A stretch of 64,000 nt of DNA from Thiomicrorhabdus sp. ZW0627 (GCF_029767005.1 NZ_JARUQR010000001.1:1-64000), one strand, 5' to 3'; shown: positions 9,840-18,680, counted from the first letter of the stretch. Notes: generated by a model not told the origin, from the sequence alone. A program made the numbers and translations.

Positions 9840-9887
9840 TTCAAAACCAACAGGCCTGTTCAAAATGAAAGGACGGTCTGTTTTGAA
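9840..9887. repeat. AACAGGCCTGTT palindrome, copy 2, nested in an outer inverted repeat
   Basis: A perfect 12-mer at 9849-9860 lies between ssrA and smpB. It is enclosed by an outer 8-bp inverted repeat, TTCAAAAC (9840-9847) and GTTTTGAA (9880-9887). Confidence 0.8.
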
Positions 9888-9948
9888 AGAGAGAAACCTA
9901 AAATTTAAGGTTTCCAGATTTTAAAAGAGCGTTTGCTTGATTCGACCG

Positions 9949-9980
9949 CGATTTGATCGCCGTTTGATCGCCGTTTGATC
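9949..9980. repeat. Short tandem repeat downstream of smpB
   Basis: About three tandem copies of an 11-bp unit, CGTTTGATCGC: a variant with one extra base at 9949-9960, then 9961-9971, then a partial copy at 9972-9980. It lies between smpB and ssrA. Function unknown. Confidence 0.65.
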
Positions 9981-10002
9981 AGGCTGTGTATTATATAGGG
10001 TT

Positions 10003-10488
10003 TTAACGTGTGGTTTTCAAGATTCTTTGTTTGTCTCGGTTCCATTCACGTTCTTTTTCGGTTGCGCGTTTGTCGTGCAGTTTCTTACCTTTCGCCAGTC
10101 CGATGTCGCACTTGACCTTGCCGCCGCTGCTCCAGTGCATGTTCAGTGGCACGATGGTGTAACCGCCGCGGTCAACCTGTCCGATTAGACGGTCCAACTC
10201 ACGGCGGTGCAACAGTAGCTTACGCAGACGTAACGGGTCGTGTGCAGTGTGAGTCGAAGCCGTGATTAACGGAGTGATCTGGGCACCGAACAGGTACGCT
10301 TCGTTGTTCTTTAAAAGGACGTAACTTTCCTTGATGTTAACTTTTCCGGCACGGATGCTTTTGATTTCCCAGCCTTCCAAAGACAGTCCCGCTTCATGCA
10401 CTTCTTCGATGAAGTAGTCGTGACGCGCTTTTTTGTTTTGCGCGATCTGGCTGGAATTATCTTTTTTGTTCGAACTCTTTTTCGCCAT
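10003..10488 (-). CDS. smpB: SsrA-binding protein SmpB
   Basis: A 161-residue RNA-binding protein that loads tmRNA onto stalled ribosomes. Recognised from [12 protein letters not shown] near the N-terminus, [20 protein letters not shown], the [19 protein letters not shown] block, and the basic C-terminal tail [19 protein letters not shown]. Length is normal for the family. Its own RNA, ssrA, lies about 190 bp downstream on the same strand. Confidence 0.97.
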   Translation of the reverse strand: MAKKSSNKKDNSSQIAQNKKARHDYFIEEVHEAGLSLEGWEIKSIRAGKVNIKESYVLLKNNEAYLFGAQITPLITASTHTAHDPLRLRKLLLHRRELDRLIGQVDRGGYTIVPLNMHWSSGGKVKCDIGLAKGKKLHDKRATEKEREWNRDKQRILKTTR

Positions 10489-10572
10489 AGTGGGTAAAAC
10501 AACCGTAAATTAAATTCTGCTTTAAATGGGTGCGTATTATATCAGTCTACAATCCGAGCGTTAAATTTATGA

Positions 10573-11289
10573 TTAGTCGATTAGTTTTCTACCGGTCAGG
10601 CAGAAATCGATCACGGATTCCGGAACGGCTTGTTGCATCCGTTTGATGTCCAGCTCAAAATCCCGGTCGGGCGCGTTGCGACCGTCAAGTTCCATTCGAA
10701 GCGGTTGGCTGTTTTGCAATGCTCGGTTCAAAAGTTCGAAGGTGTCTTCGGATTCGTCGGTGTTGGTGGCACCGCGGAAGCTCGGCATTTCCTGATAATT
10801 GAAGGTGAAGTAGAAACTCATTCCCAACAGGCCTGGTGACTTTTCAACGTCGGTTTTGAAGAGTTTGGTTAGATGGTTGTTCTGTCCGCCGACCAGTATT
10901 TCCATGCGTTTGCTTTTGCCATCGGTGGAAATTTTAAGATCGTGTTTGGCGTTGTAGACAAAACCGTGTTTGGCGAAAGAAGCGGCGGCGTTGGCTAAGG
11001 TTTCATCGGAATCTTTGAGTTTGTCTTCCTGTTCGAGATATTGCACGCTGAAGTTGGTGTAGTAGGGGCGGCAGCGGAGAAGAAAGGCCGGTTGTTTTGA
11101 AAAGTCTTTGGGGATGTAGAGAATTTTGGCTTCGTCGATCTTGTCGGTGAAGTCGTCGGCGGTGTAGTTGACCACGAAACTGTCTTTAATCAAGCCGCCC
11201 GATTCGGGTGGGTTTTCGATTTCCTGATACTCGCCGGCTACGGCGTTGAATGCACTACATAATAAGCCAATGGCAATCAGATGTTTCAT
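10573..11289 (-). CDS. Secreted hypothetical protein
   Basis: A 238-residue protein with a clear Sec signal peptide (MKHLIAIGLLCSAFNAVAG), so probably periplasmic. The mature part has two cysteines (in LLRCRPYY and FCLTGRK) that could form a disulfide. I do not recognise the family. An AGAGGG ribosome site precedes the ATG. It contains a copy of the palindrome core (AACAGGCCTGG, 10826-10836) within its coding sequence. Confidence 0.75.
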   Translation of the reverse strand: MKHLIAIGLLCSAFNAVAGEYQEIENPPESGGLIKDSFVVNYTADDFTDKIDEAKILYIPKDFSKQPAFLLRCRPYYTNFSVQYLEQEDKLKDSDETLANAAASFAKHGFVYNAKHDLKISTDGKSKRMEILVGGQNNHLTKLFKTDVEKSPGLLGMSFYFTFNYQEMPSFRGATNTDESEDTFELLNRALQNSQPLRMELDGRNAPDRDFELDIKRMQQAVPESVIDFCLTGRKLID

Positions 11290-11516
11290 GTCGACCCTCT
11301 CTACATTGAAGTGGTTTCATAAGTCTTTGATCGATTATAGCGTAATATTCGAATATTTCACGGCCACACTCTTCGAGTCGTCCGGCTTAGCTTTGGTATA
11401 ATCCTGCTATTCGGATTTCGCCGTCTGTCGAAGCGCCATGTGATGAGTGGAGGGCTTTACGATGGACTCCGGCGATTAAATTGTGAAACCTTTTTAAATG
11501 AAACCAGCTGCAATAT

Positions 11517-11948
11517 ATGAAAAAAATCACAAGAACGGCCTTACTTCCTTATTCGGCACGACAGGTGTTCGATCTGGTCAATGATGTGGCTTCGTACCCT
11601 CAATTTCTACCTTGGTGTGGTGGTGCTGAGGTGATTTCGCAAACCGAACTGGAGATGGAGGCTAAGGTGACTATTGCCAAAGCGGGCATCAAGCAGACAT
11701 TCACAACCCGTAATCATCTGGTTCCGGGAGAGCGAATCGAGATGAATCTGGTGGATGGCCCTTTCAAAGCTTTAAAAGGCGAATGGCAGTTTAAAGTGTT
11801 GGACGTTGATGCCTGTAAGATCAGTTTTGAAGTTGAATTCGAAGTGAATAGCGGGCTGTTGAATGCGGCGATCGGTCCGATTTTTGAGCAAATTGCCAAT
11901 ACTTTGGTGGACGCGTTTTGTGAACGTGCTAAGCAGGTCTATGCCTGA
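11517..11948 (+). CDS. ratA: RatA / COQ10-like START-domain protein
   Basis: A 143-residue protein of the SRPBCC (START-like) fold. It matches the RatA/PasT family by its opening (ITRTALLPYSARQVFDLVNDVASYPQFLPWC) and by DGPFKALKGEWQF. In E. coli this protein was described as a toxin blocking 70S assembly; the eukaryotic homologue COQ10 binds ubiquinone. Either role is possible here. The stop lies 13 bp before the rnfH start, the conserved ratA-rnfH pairing. Confidence 0.93.
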   Translation: MKKITRTALLPYSARQVFDLVNDVASYPQFLPWCGGAEVISQTELEMEAKVTIAKAGIKQTFTTRNHLVPGERIEMNLVDGPFKALKGEWQFKVLDVDACKISFEVEFEVNSGLLNAAIGPIFEQIANTLVDAFCERAKQVYA

Positions 11949-11961
11949 ACGGAGAGAGGTT

Positions 11962-12246
11962 ATGCGAATAGAAGTGGCTTACGCTCTCCCGGAAGAGCAA
12001 TATTTATTCGAGCAGCAGGTAGAAGAAGGCTGTACCGTCGAGCAGGCGCTTAAGGCTTCCAAACTTTTGCAGGAATTTCCGGATTTGAATATCGAAAAGG
12101 TCGGTATTTTCGGCAGACAGGTTCCGTTGGAGACGGTTTTGCGTGAAGGCGATCGAATTGAGGTTTATCGTCCCTTGAAAGTCGATCCGCGCGACAGAAG
12201 ACGTCAGCAGGTTGAAAATGAGCGGCGTCAGAAAAAAGAGGATTAG
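11962..12246 (+). CDS. rnfH: RnfH-family ubiquitin-like protein
   Basis: A 94-residue beta-grasp protein of the RnfH (UPF0125) family. It is identified by MRIEVAYALPEEQ, KVGIFGRQVPLETVLREGDRIEVYRPL and the basic tail DPRDRRRQQVENERR. The ATG at 11962 is chosen because GGAGAGAGG sits directly before it; longer in-frame extensions overlap ratA. The biochemical role is not established in the family. Confidence 0.92.
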   Translation: MRIEVAYALPEEQYLFEQQVEEGCTVEQALKASKLLQEFPDLNIEKVGIFGRQVPLETVLREGDRIEVYRPLKVDPRDRRRQQVENERRQKKED

Positions 12247-12299
12247 GATGTTTTTGTTGCCGTGACGATTGAAGCGTCACGGTAACAGGCATCTAGAGG

Positions 12300-12701
12300 T
12301 TAGCTGCCGTTGAAGGGGAAAGCTTCGTCGGAGATTTCCCATGACTCGATCATCTGGTCGGCATCAAAGTTGATCGTCAGGCGCTTGACGGCATCCGGAT
12401 GGAAGTTGTCGTCAGTGGTATAAAACGCATAACTCCAGTGGTTCGGGTTGAATGGATCTTCACCAATTGGCGGTCCGAACAGCTGTCTGGCTTGGTCTTT
12501 GGTCAGACCTTCCTGAAGCAGTCCGACGGATTCTTGCGAAATGATTGTGCCTTGCGTCAAGGTGGCCTTATAAGGCGATAGGATCGAACAGCCGGTTAAA
12601 ACACTACCTGACAAGCTCAGCGCTAAAAACAATTTAAAAGGTTTCCGGGCGCTAAGTAGAGCCGCATTAAGAACGGAGTTCATGATAGGAGTCATTTTCA
12701 T
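12300..12701 (-). CDS. bamE: Outer-membrane assembly lipoprotein BamE
   Basis: A 133-residue lipoprotein of the SmpA/OmlA family, a subunit of the BAM complex that inserts beta-barrels into the outer membrane. It shows a signal peptide with lipobox LTGC, the conserved GLTKDQARQLFGPP segment, and FNPNHWSYAF. The exact start is uncertain: ATGs at 12701, 12695 and 12683 are in frame and none has a strong ribosome site. It is divergent from fur, as in many gammaproteobacteria. Confidence 0.94.
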   Translation of the reverse strand: MKMTPIMNSVLNAALLSARKPFKLFLALSLSGSVLTGCSILSPYKATLTQGTIISQESVGLLQEGLTKDQARQLFGPPIGEDPFNPNHWSYAFYTTDDNFHPDAVKRLTINFDADQMIESWEISDEAFPFNGS

Positions 12702-12802
12702 TAATATTCTAGTTGGCTCAAAAATGGTTTATTATACACGCTATCCGTGAGATGTGGATGCGTCGAAAACAGAATAATAACGTATAAGGAATTGAGGTTC
12801 AA

Positions 12803-13207
12803 ATGAGCGGAGCAGAGCTGAAGAAAAAGGGCTTGAAGGTCACTTTGCCGAGATTGAAGATTCTTGAGATTTTGGAAAGCGCGGGTGAAGATCATCACTT
12901 GACCGCGGAAGACGTTTACAAGATATTGTTGGATCAGGGGGAAGAAGTCGGCTTAGCGACGGTTTACCGAGTACTCACGCAATTTGAACAGGCCGGAATT
13001 GTTCGACGTTTGAACTTCGAGAACAATATCTCGATTTTTGAATTGGATACCGGCGACAACCATGACCATCTGGTTTGCTTGAAAACCGACAAGGTCAAAG
13101 AGTTTGTGGATCCGGTGATCGAGGAGCGCATCAAAGAGATTGCCAAAGAGAATGGTTACGAGCTTTCCGGCCATAATCTTGTGATTTACGGAACCTTGCC
13201 GGAATAA
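12803..13207 (+). CDS. fur: Ferric uptake regulator Fur
   Basis: A 134-residue metal-dependent repressor. The DNA-binding half contains LKVTLPRLKILEILE and VGLATVYRVLTQFEQAGIV; the metal site retains DNHDHLVC. Unlike E. coli Fur, the first CxxC is reduced to a single cysteine (CLKT) and the C-terminal cysteine pair is absent, as in Pseudomonas Fur. The ATG follows AAGGAATTGAGG. Confidence 0.96.
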   Translation: MSGAELKKKGLKVTLPRLKILEILESAGEDHHLTAEDVYKILLDQGEEVGLATVYRVLTQFEQAGIVRRLNFENNISIFELDTGDNHDHLVCLKTDKVKEFVDPVIEERIKEIAKENGYELSGHNLVIYGTLPE

Positions 13208-13240
13208 GCTTCGGTTTGACACACAATGAGAACAGCATAA

Positions 13241-13265
13241 AAAGCAGCCACTGGCTGCTTTTTTG
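13241..13265 (+). terminator. fur terminator
   Basis: Perfect hairpin AAAGCAGCCA / TGGCTGCTTT followed by a T-run, 33 bp after the fur stop. It may also work for the convergent gene. Confidence 0.88.
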
Positions 13266-13282
13266 TTTTTGGCGTAATCAGA

Positions 13283-13627
13283 TTAGGTGTCAATCAAAGA
13301 GACACTGGTGAAGCCCGTATTCTTCTCTATGTTGAACATGACCTCGCAATATTCGTTTTGTTCGTCCTGTGGTGTCGGGTCGTCGGCACAACTGCAACCG
13401 GAAATGATGCCGGTGTAAAAGAGTCCCGCTTTTACAAAAATACTGTCTGCATCCTCGTCGGTATTCAATACAACCACCTTAAAATCATCGAACAATGCAT
13501 AGCTCGATAAAGACAAACCAGCCTGTAACGGCAGTTTTGTGCCGTCCAGTCGTTGTACTTCCGCAATAAACCGAGGTTTGAAATCGGCGGAGTTCCAGGC
13601 TTTTATGGAATCGGTGAGTTGGATCAT
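13283..13627 (-). CDS. Hypothetical protein with Cys cluster
   Basis: A 114-residue soluble protein that I do not recognise. It has a small cysteine cluster (SGCSCADD, then EYCEVMF about 15 residues later) that could bind a metal, but this is not proven. The start at 13627 is preferred over 13681 because AGGAA precedes it. It converges on fur. Confidence 0.65.
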   Translation of the reverse strand: MIQLTDSIKAWNSADFKPRFIAEVQRLDGTKLPLQAGLSLSSYALFDDFKVVVLNTDEDADSIFVKAGLFYTGIISGCSCADDPTPQDEQNEYCEVMFNIEKNTGFTSVSLIDT

Positions 13628-13732
13628 ATTGAAGCATTTCCTGCTTGGATTATTCGGGCCAGGCTGTTGAACCTGATTCATTGTGTGCCGTCAGAGTAGG
13701 TCCCGGAGCGCTTAAAGGCAAGAGTTCGGGCA

Positions 13733-13780
13733 TAAAAAAACCGCTCGACCGAATTAACATGCAATGCGGAGGAGCGGTTC
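13733..13780 (-). terminator. Probable terminator of the aminotransferase gene
   Basis: An inverted repeat, AACCGCTC / GAGCGGTT, with a T-run on the minus strand (the A-run at about 13733-13739 on the plus strand). Confidence 0.6.
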
Positions 13781-13785
13781 TTTAC

Positions 13786-13839
13786 AAAACCCGTCTTTTG
13801 AAACCGAACAGGCCTGTCCGGTTTATTTGAACGGGTTTT
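13786..13839. repeat. Three-tier hairpin around a palindrome copy
   Basis: A near-perfect motif, AACAGGCCTGTC (13807-13818), lies inside AAACCG (13801-13806) / CGGTTT (13819-13824), which lies inside a 9-bp outer stem AAAACCCGT (13786-13794) / ACGGGTTTT (13831-13839). It sits 18 bp downstream of the aminotransferase gene and could act as a terminator. Confidence 0.75.
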
Positions 13840-13857
13840 TAGGTCAAGCGGGAACGC

Positions 13858-14982
13858 TTATTTGCCCAATACCTTTTTCAAGGCAGACAAGCAGAATAGT
13901 ACATTCTCTTCTTTAGCCGAGAAGCCCATCAAACCGATACGCCATACTTTGCCGGCGAAATCGCCAAGACCGGCACCGATTTCCAAGTTGTAGGTATTCA
14001 ACAGTTCCGAACGAACCGCTGCGTCGTCGAAGCCTTCCGGAATCCAGACAGAGTTCAACTGCGGCAAGCGAATCGCTTCGTCAACCACGAAGCTGATGCC
14101 CATTTCTTCAAGGCCGGCTTTTAGTTTTTCATGCATCGCAGCGTGACGTGCCCACGAGTTTTCCAAACCTTCTTCTTTAAGCATCACCAACGATTCGTGC
14201 AATCCGTAAAGTGCGTTGATTGGTGCCGTATGGTGATAGGCGCGTTTGGCGCCTTGGCCCCAGTAGCCCATAACAAGGTTCAAATCCAGGAACCAGCTCT
14301 GTACTTTGCTCTTACGGTTGCGGACTTTATCCAAAGCGCGCTCGTTGAAACTTACCGGAGAAAGGCCCGGAGTACAGGATAGACACTTCTGAGTACCGGA
14401 ATAGATCGCATCGACTCCCCATTCGTCTACCTTAAGAGGAACACCACCCAGTGATGTTACTGCATCGACGATGGTCAGGCAGTCGTATTTATGAGCGATG
14501 TCGCAGATCGCTTTGACGTCTGAACAAGCACCGGTTGAGGTTTCAGCGTGAACGAATGCAACGATTTTTGCATCGCTATGCTCTTTCAATGTTGCTTCGA
14601 CTTTCTCAGGAGAAACCGCAGTTCCCCAGTCGTCGTGTACTTCAACGCAGATACCGCCAGTACGTTCGACGTTTTCTTTCATTCGCATACCGAATACACC
14701 ATTGATGCAGACCACTACTTTATCGCCCGGCTCGACCAGGTTGGCGAAACAGGTTTCCATACCGGCGGAACCAGGAGCCGAAACCGGCATAGTCATTTCG
14801 TTTTCAGTTTGGAACGCATACTTTAACAGGGTTTTTACTTCGTCCATCATTCGAACGAATTCAGGATCCAGGTGACCGATAGTCGGACGAGCCATGGCTG
14901 AAAGAATTCGTGGGTGGACATCGGAAGGGCCAGGCCCCATTAAAGTTCGGATAGGTGGATTGAATGATTGCATAGCGTTCAA
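13858..14982 (-). CDS. Alanine/serine-glyoxylate aminotransferase (class V)
   Basis: A 374-residue PLP enzyme transferring an amino group to glyoxylate to give glycine. It opens with the family signature LMGPGPSDVHPRILSAM, has VDAVTSLGG with the cofactor-binding Asp, and the PLP lysine in SGTQKCLSCTPG (near residue 198). Alanine versus serine as donor cannot be settled by eye. The start may be the TTG at 14982, because AAGGA lies four bases before it, or the ATG at 14973. It is divergent from glcDEF, so glycolate oxidation and glyoxylate amination are encoded side by side. Confidence 0.92.
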   Translation of the reverse strand: MNAMQSFNPPIRTLMGPGPSDVHPRILSAMARPTIGHLDPEFVRMMDEVKTLLKYAFQTENEMTMPVSAPGSAGMETCFANLVEPGDKVVVCINGVFGMRMKENVERTGGICVEVHDDWGTAVSPEKVEATLKEHSDAKIVAFVHAETSTGACSDVKAICDIAHKYDCLTIVDAVTSLGGVPLKVDEWGVDAIYSGTQKCLSCTPGLSPVSFNERALDKVRNRKSKVQSWFLDLNLVMGYWGQGAKRAYHHTAPINALYGLHESLVMLKEEGLENSWARHAAMHEKLKAGLEEMGISFVVDEAIRLPQLNSVWIPEGFDDAAVRSELLNTYNLEIGAGLGDFAGKVWRIGLMGFSAKEENVLFCLSALKKVLGK

Positions 14983-15045
14983 TTTTTCCTTAATTTGAGG
15001 TTCTTACTATCTATTTAGTAGAGTGAATAAAAAATTGGGTGAAAC

Positions 15046-15059
15046 TTGATTTAAATCAA
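15046..15059. promoter_or_regulatory. FNR/ANR-type palindrome between the aminotransferase gene and glcD
   Basis: TTGATTTAAATCAA is a perfect match to the FNR/ANR half-sites TTGAT-N4-ATCAA. It sits immediately upstream of the glcD -10 candidate, where a bound regulator would repress glcDEF. It lies about 44 bp from a possible minus-strand start site, where it might instead activate the aminotransferase gene. Confidence 0.65.
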
Positions 15060-15060
15060 T

Positions 15061-15066
15061 TATAAT
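15061..15066 (+). promoter_or_regulatory. glcD -10 element
   Basis: TATAAT ends seven bases before the glcD ATG (15074), which would give a transcript starting at or near the start codon. No Shine-Dalgarno sequence precedes the ATG. No good -35 is seen. Confidence 0.5.
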
Positions 15067-15073
15067 CCCAACC

Positions 15074-16510
15074 ATGAGTGTTATACAAGAACTGATACAA
15101 ACGTTACCGAGCGGTAGCGTGATTGCGGACACAGAGCAATGCGCGCCTTATGAATGCGACGGTTTGTCGGCCTATCGACAGAAACCACTCGCAGTCGTGC
15201 TTCCTAATAATATAGAGGAAGTACAGGCCGCTTTGAGAATTTGCAAAAAACATAAAACGCCTGTCATTACCCGCGGTTCCGGAACCGGGTTAGCTGGCGG
15301 CGCTTTGCCTCATTCCGACGGAATCGTGCTTGGTCTTTCCAAGATGAACCGTATTCTGCATATCGACCATCTGGCGCGTACTGCCGTGCTTCAGCCCGGT
15401 GTTCGAAATATTTCGGTGACCCAGGCCGTTGAACCTTATGGCCTTTATTATGCACCGGATCCGTCTTCTCAGGTCGCCTGTTCAATTGGCGGTAACGTGG
15501 CCGAGAACTCCGGCGGTGTACACTGTCTTAAATACGGTTTGACCGTTCATAATGTCCTGTCCATCACTGTCGTGAATATGGAAGGCGATATTCTGGTACT
15601 TGACGAAAAAGACGACGGCATCGATCTGTTGGCGTTGCTGAATGGCTCGGAAGGGTTGCTTGGTGTGATCGTTGAAGTCAAGGTCAAGCTGCTTCCTAAA
15701 CCGGATACCGCACAATTAGTCATGGCCGGATTCGACTCGGTCACGGAATGTGCCGACGCGGTGACCAGTGTGTTGGAACGCGGAATCATTCCTGCTGGTT
15801 TAGAGATGATGGACAAGTTCTCCATCAAAGCGGCCGAAGAGTATGCCCGTGTCGGTTATCCGCTGGACGCCGAAGCTTTGTTGTTGTGCGAAGTGGACGG
15901 CAGTTTCGACCAGGTGAAGGTGGACACTCAGCGAATCGCCAAGATTCTCGAAAAAAGCGGGGCGACCACAATCAAGGTTTCGCATAACGAGGCGGAGCGC
16001 ATCGCGCTTTGGCAAGGGCGTAAAAATGCCTTCCCGGCAGTCGGTCGCTTTTCTCCGGATTATTACTGTATGGATGGAACCATCCCGCGTAAGCGACTGG
16101 CTTATGTATTGGAGCAGATCGAAAAGCTTTCTCAGAAGTATGAGCTCGAAGTGGCGAACGTCTTCCACGCCGGTGACGGTAACTTGCATCCGCTGATTCT
16201 TTATGATGCGAACAAGCCGGGTGAATTGGAGGAAACTGAAAAGTTCGGAGCCGAAATCCTCAAGCTGTGTCTGGATGTTGGCGGAACCATTACCGGGGAA
16301 CACGGTGTAGGTGTCGAGAAGTTGGATTCGATGTGCCACCAGTTTGCGACGCCGGAGTTGGAAATCTTTCATGCAATTAAAGGGGTGTTTGACGACACCG
16401 AACTGATGAACCCAGGAAAGGCTGTGCCGACCCTGCACCGTTGTGCGGAAGTGGGGCAAATGCATGTGCATAACAATCAGTTGCCTTTCCCGGAGTTGGA
16501 GCGTTTTTAA
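15074..16510 (+). CDS. glcD: Glycolate oxidase subunit GlcD
   Basis: A 478-residue FAD-binding subunit oxidising glycolate to glyoxylate. The PCMH-type FAD fold shows ITRGSGTGLAGGALPH and PDPSSQVACSIGGNVAENSGG; the C-terminal half has NVFHAGDGNLHPL and GEHGVGVEK, typical of the FAD-oxidase C domain. It is the first gene of glcDEF; its TAA overlaps the ATG of glcE by one base. Confidence 0.95.
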   Translation: MSVIQELIQTLPSGSVIADTEQCAPYECDGLSAYRQKPLAVVLPNNIEEVQAALRICKKHKTPVITRGSGTGLAGGALPHSDGIVLGLSKMNRILHIDHLARTAVLQPGVRNISVTQAVEPYGLYYAPDPSSQVACSIGGNVAENSGGVHCLKYGLTVHNVLSITVVNMEGDILVLDEKDDGIDLLALLNGSEGLLGVIVEVKVKLLPKPDTAQLVMAGFDSVTECADAVTSVLERGIIPAGLEMMDKFSIKAAEEYARVGYPLDAEALLLCEVDGSFDQVKVDTQRIAKILEKSGATTIKVSHNEAERIALWQGRKNAFPAVGRFSPDYYCMDGTIPRKRLAYVLEQIEKLSQKYELEVANVFHAGDGNLHPLILYDANKPGELEETEKFGAEILKLCLDVGGTITGEHGVGVEKLDSMCHQFATPELEIFHAIKGVFDDTELMNPGKAVPTLHRCAEVGQMHVHNNQLPFPELERF

Positions 16511-17466
16511 TGAGCGATTCGTTTAGCAATCAATTGTCGGACCAGATTAAACAGGCGGTGTCCGAAAAGCGCACCTTGCAGATTACGGGTAATAAGACCA
16601 AGGTGCCGTTGACGGAAGGTGCTGAGGAGATCTCTTTGGCCGACAATGCCGGTATTGTCGCTTATGAGCCGTCCGAACTGGTGGTAACGGTTAAATCGGG
16701 CACCAAACTGACCGATTTGAAAGCGATATTGGCCGAGCGTAACCAGATGCTGGGCTTTGAGCCGCCGGATTACGGCGATTCGACCATAGGTGGAACCTAT
16801 GCCTGTGCCTTGACCGGACCGTCACGTCCGTTCCGTGGTGTATTGCGTGATTTTGTGCTCGGCACCAAAATGATTGACGGGCGCGGCCAGCAATTGAGGT
16901 TCGGCGGACAGATGATCAAAAACGTCGCCGGGTATGACGTTTCCAGAATGATGGCGGGTTCCAAAGGATCAATGGCCGTGATCACCGAATTAAGCCTGAA
17001 GGTGATTCCGTTGGTGGAAGAAGTCACCTACTGTAAAGAGATGCCGGAAGACGAAGCGATCATTCTCATGAACAAGATGGCGGGTACGACCTTGCCGTTG
17101 TCCGGATGTGCGTACTATGAAGGTTACTTTTATTATCGTGTGTTCGGGGAGCATGCCAAACAGGATGCGATCCAGTGCGACAACAGTGTCTGGCTGACGT
17201 TAAATCCGTTTCAGCCTAAGCTTGAAGCTGGGCAGAAGCTATGGCGAGTCGATACCGAAGGCCCTGCGCCGTCGATTCCAAACACCATAGCTGTCGGTAT
17301 GTGCGGACAGCGCCGCTGGGTGGTCAGCGATGAAGCGCCGGCACCATACTCAACACTGTGGCAGAGTTATTTCGCGCCACGTCATAACGACACCGCTCCG
17401 ATTTCAAAGATTAAAGCAGGGTTAAAACAGGTGTTTGATCCACATAATGTGTTCAAACCTCTTTAA
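16510..17466 (+). CDS. glcE: Glycolate oxidase subunit GlcE
   Basis: A 318-residue second FAD-binding subunit, shorter than GlcD. Visible motifs are AYEPSELVVTVKSGTKLTDL, STIGGTYACALTGPSRPF and KNVAGYDVSRMMAGSKGSMAVITEL. It acts with GlcD and GlcF. The start overlaps the glcD stop, indicating translational coupling. Confidence 0.95.
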   Translation: MSDSFSNQLSDQIKQAVSEKRTLQITGNKTKVPLTEGAEEISLADNAGIVAYEPSELVVTVKSGTKLTDLKAILAERNQMLGFEPPDYGDSTIGGTYACALTGPSRPFRGVLRDFVLGTKMIDGRGQQLRFGGQMIKNVAGYDVSRMMAGSKGSMAVITELSLKVIPLVEEVTYCKEMPEDEAIILMNKMAGTTLPLSGCAYYEGYFYYRVFGEHAKQDAIQCDNSVWLTLNPFQPKLEAGQKLWRVDTEGPAPSIPNTIAVGMCGQRRWVVSDEAPAPYSTLWQSYFAPRHNDTAPISKIKAGLKQVFDPHNVFKPL

Positions 17467-17478
17467 TATTCAATTTTT

Positions 17479-18663
17479 ATGCAAACTCATATTCCAGTCG
17501 ATTTATTGAAAACCCCTACGGGCAAAACCGCAGACCAGATTCTGCGCTCGTGCGTGCACTGTGGATTCTGCCTATCGGCCTGTCCGACCTACGGCATCCT
17601 TGGGGATGAACTCGATTCGCCGCGAGGCCGCATCTACCTGATCAAAAATGCCTTGGAAGGCAAGCAGGTCACTGCCAACTCTTTGGTTCATCTAGACCGT
17701 TGTCTGACCTGTCGCTCCTGCGAAACTACCTGTCCATCGGGTGTGGAGTATGGTCATTTGTTGGACATCGGGCGTGAATTCATCGAAGAGAAAAGCCCTC
17801 GACCTTTGCCTCAGAGACTGTTCCGCTGGACGCTACGTAAGACGTTGACGACACCGAAGTTGTTCAACTTTTTGATTGCGTTATGGCCGTTTGCGAAACA
17901 CTCCAAAGCCGATCTAAAACTTGAACAACTGTTAGAAGCTGCAAAAGCGGAAACGCATCCAAAGCAGGTGTTGCTGGTTTCCGGTTGCGTTCAGCCGACC
18001 TTGGCACCGAACATTAATCTGGCGACGCGTAATGTCCTGCACCGTTTGGGGATCGGCGTGATCGAAACTCCGCAAGAGCAGTGCTGTGGTGCTGTGGATC
18101 ACCACCTTTCGGGAATGGAAGACGCCTTGGCTAAGGTCAAGCGCAACATCGACGCCTGGCTGGCGGAGTTGGATCACGGTGCAGAGGCAATTATTTCGAA
18201 TGCCAGCGGCTGCGGGGTGATGATTAAGGATTACGCTCACCTATTGAAGGACGATAAGGTCTATGCTGAAAAGGCGAAGCGTGTGGTCGAACATACCATG
18301 GACATTTCCGAGTACCTGCTGAATCAGGACTTGAGCATCTTCAAGCGACAGTTGGGTGATAAGATCGTGTTCCAGTCGCCGTGCACGCTGCAACATGGTC
18401 AGAAACTCTCGGGCGTGGTTGAAAAAACGCTTATCGATCTTGGTTTCAGGCTTGGAACGGTTCAGGATTCGCATCTATGCTGCGGTTCCGCCGGAACCTA
18501 CTCGATTACCCAGAAGAAACTTTCTCACGAGTTGCGTGACAATAAGCTGAACAATCTGTTGCAGGATGAACCGGATGTGATTGTCACCGCAAACATCGGT
18601 TGCCTGATGCATCTGCAGAATGGGACCAATACTCCGGTCAAGCACTGGATTGAACTTTTATAA
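17479..18663 (+). CDS. glcF: Glycolate oxidase iron-sulfur subunit GlcF
   Basis: A 394-residue electron-transfer subunit. Two ferredoxin-type 4Fe-4S motifs lie near the N-terminus (CVHCGFCLSACP and CLTCRSCETTCP). Two cysteine-rich CCG domains follow (EQCCGAVDHH and SHLCCGSAGTY). It passes electrons from GlcDE to the quinone pool. It begins 12 bp after glcE. Confidence 0.96.
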   Translation: MQTHIPVDLLKTPTGKTADQILRSCVHCGFCLSACPTYGILGDELDSPRGRIYLIKNALEGKQVTANSLVHLDRCLTCRSCETTCPSGVEYGHLLDIGREFIEEKSPRPLPQRLFRWTLRKTLTTPKLFNFLIALWPFAKHSKADLKLEQLLEAAKAETHPKQVLLVSGCVQPTLAPNINLATRNVLHRLGIGVIETPQEQCCGAVDHHLSGMEDALAKVKRNIDAWLAELDHGAEAIISNASGCGVMIKDYAHLLKDDKVYAEKAKRVVEHTMDISEYLLNQDLSIFKRQLGDKIVFQSPCTLQHGQKLSGVVEKTLIDLGFRLGTVQDSHLCCGSAGTYSITQKKLSHELRDNKLNNLLQDEPDVIVTANIGCLMHLQNGTNTPVKHWIELL

Positions 18664-18680
18664 AACATTCACGAAATCAT

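Noticed and set aside
11390-11405. TATAAT upstream of ratA
   Set aside because: A -10-like word is present at about 11396 but no acceptable -35 at the right spacing, so I did not list it as a promoter.
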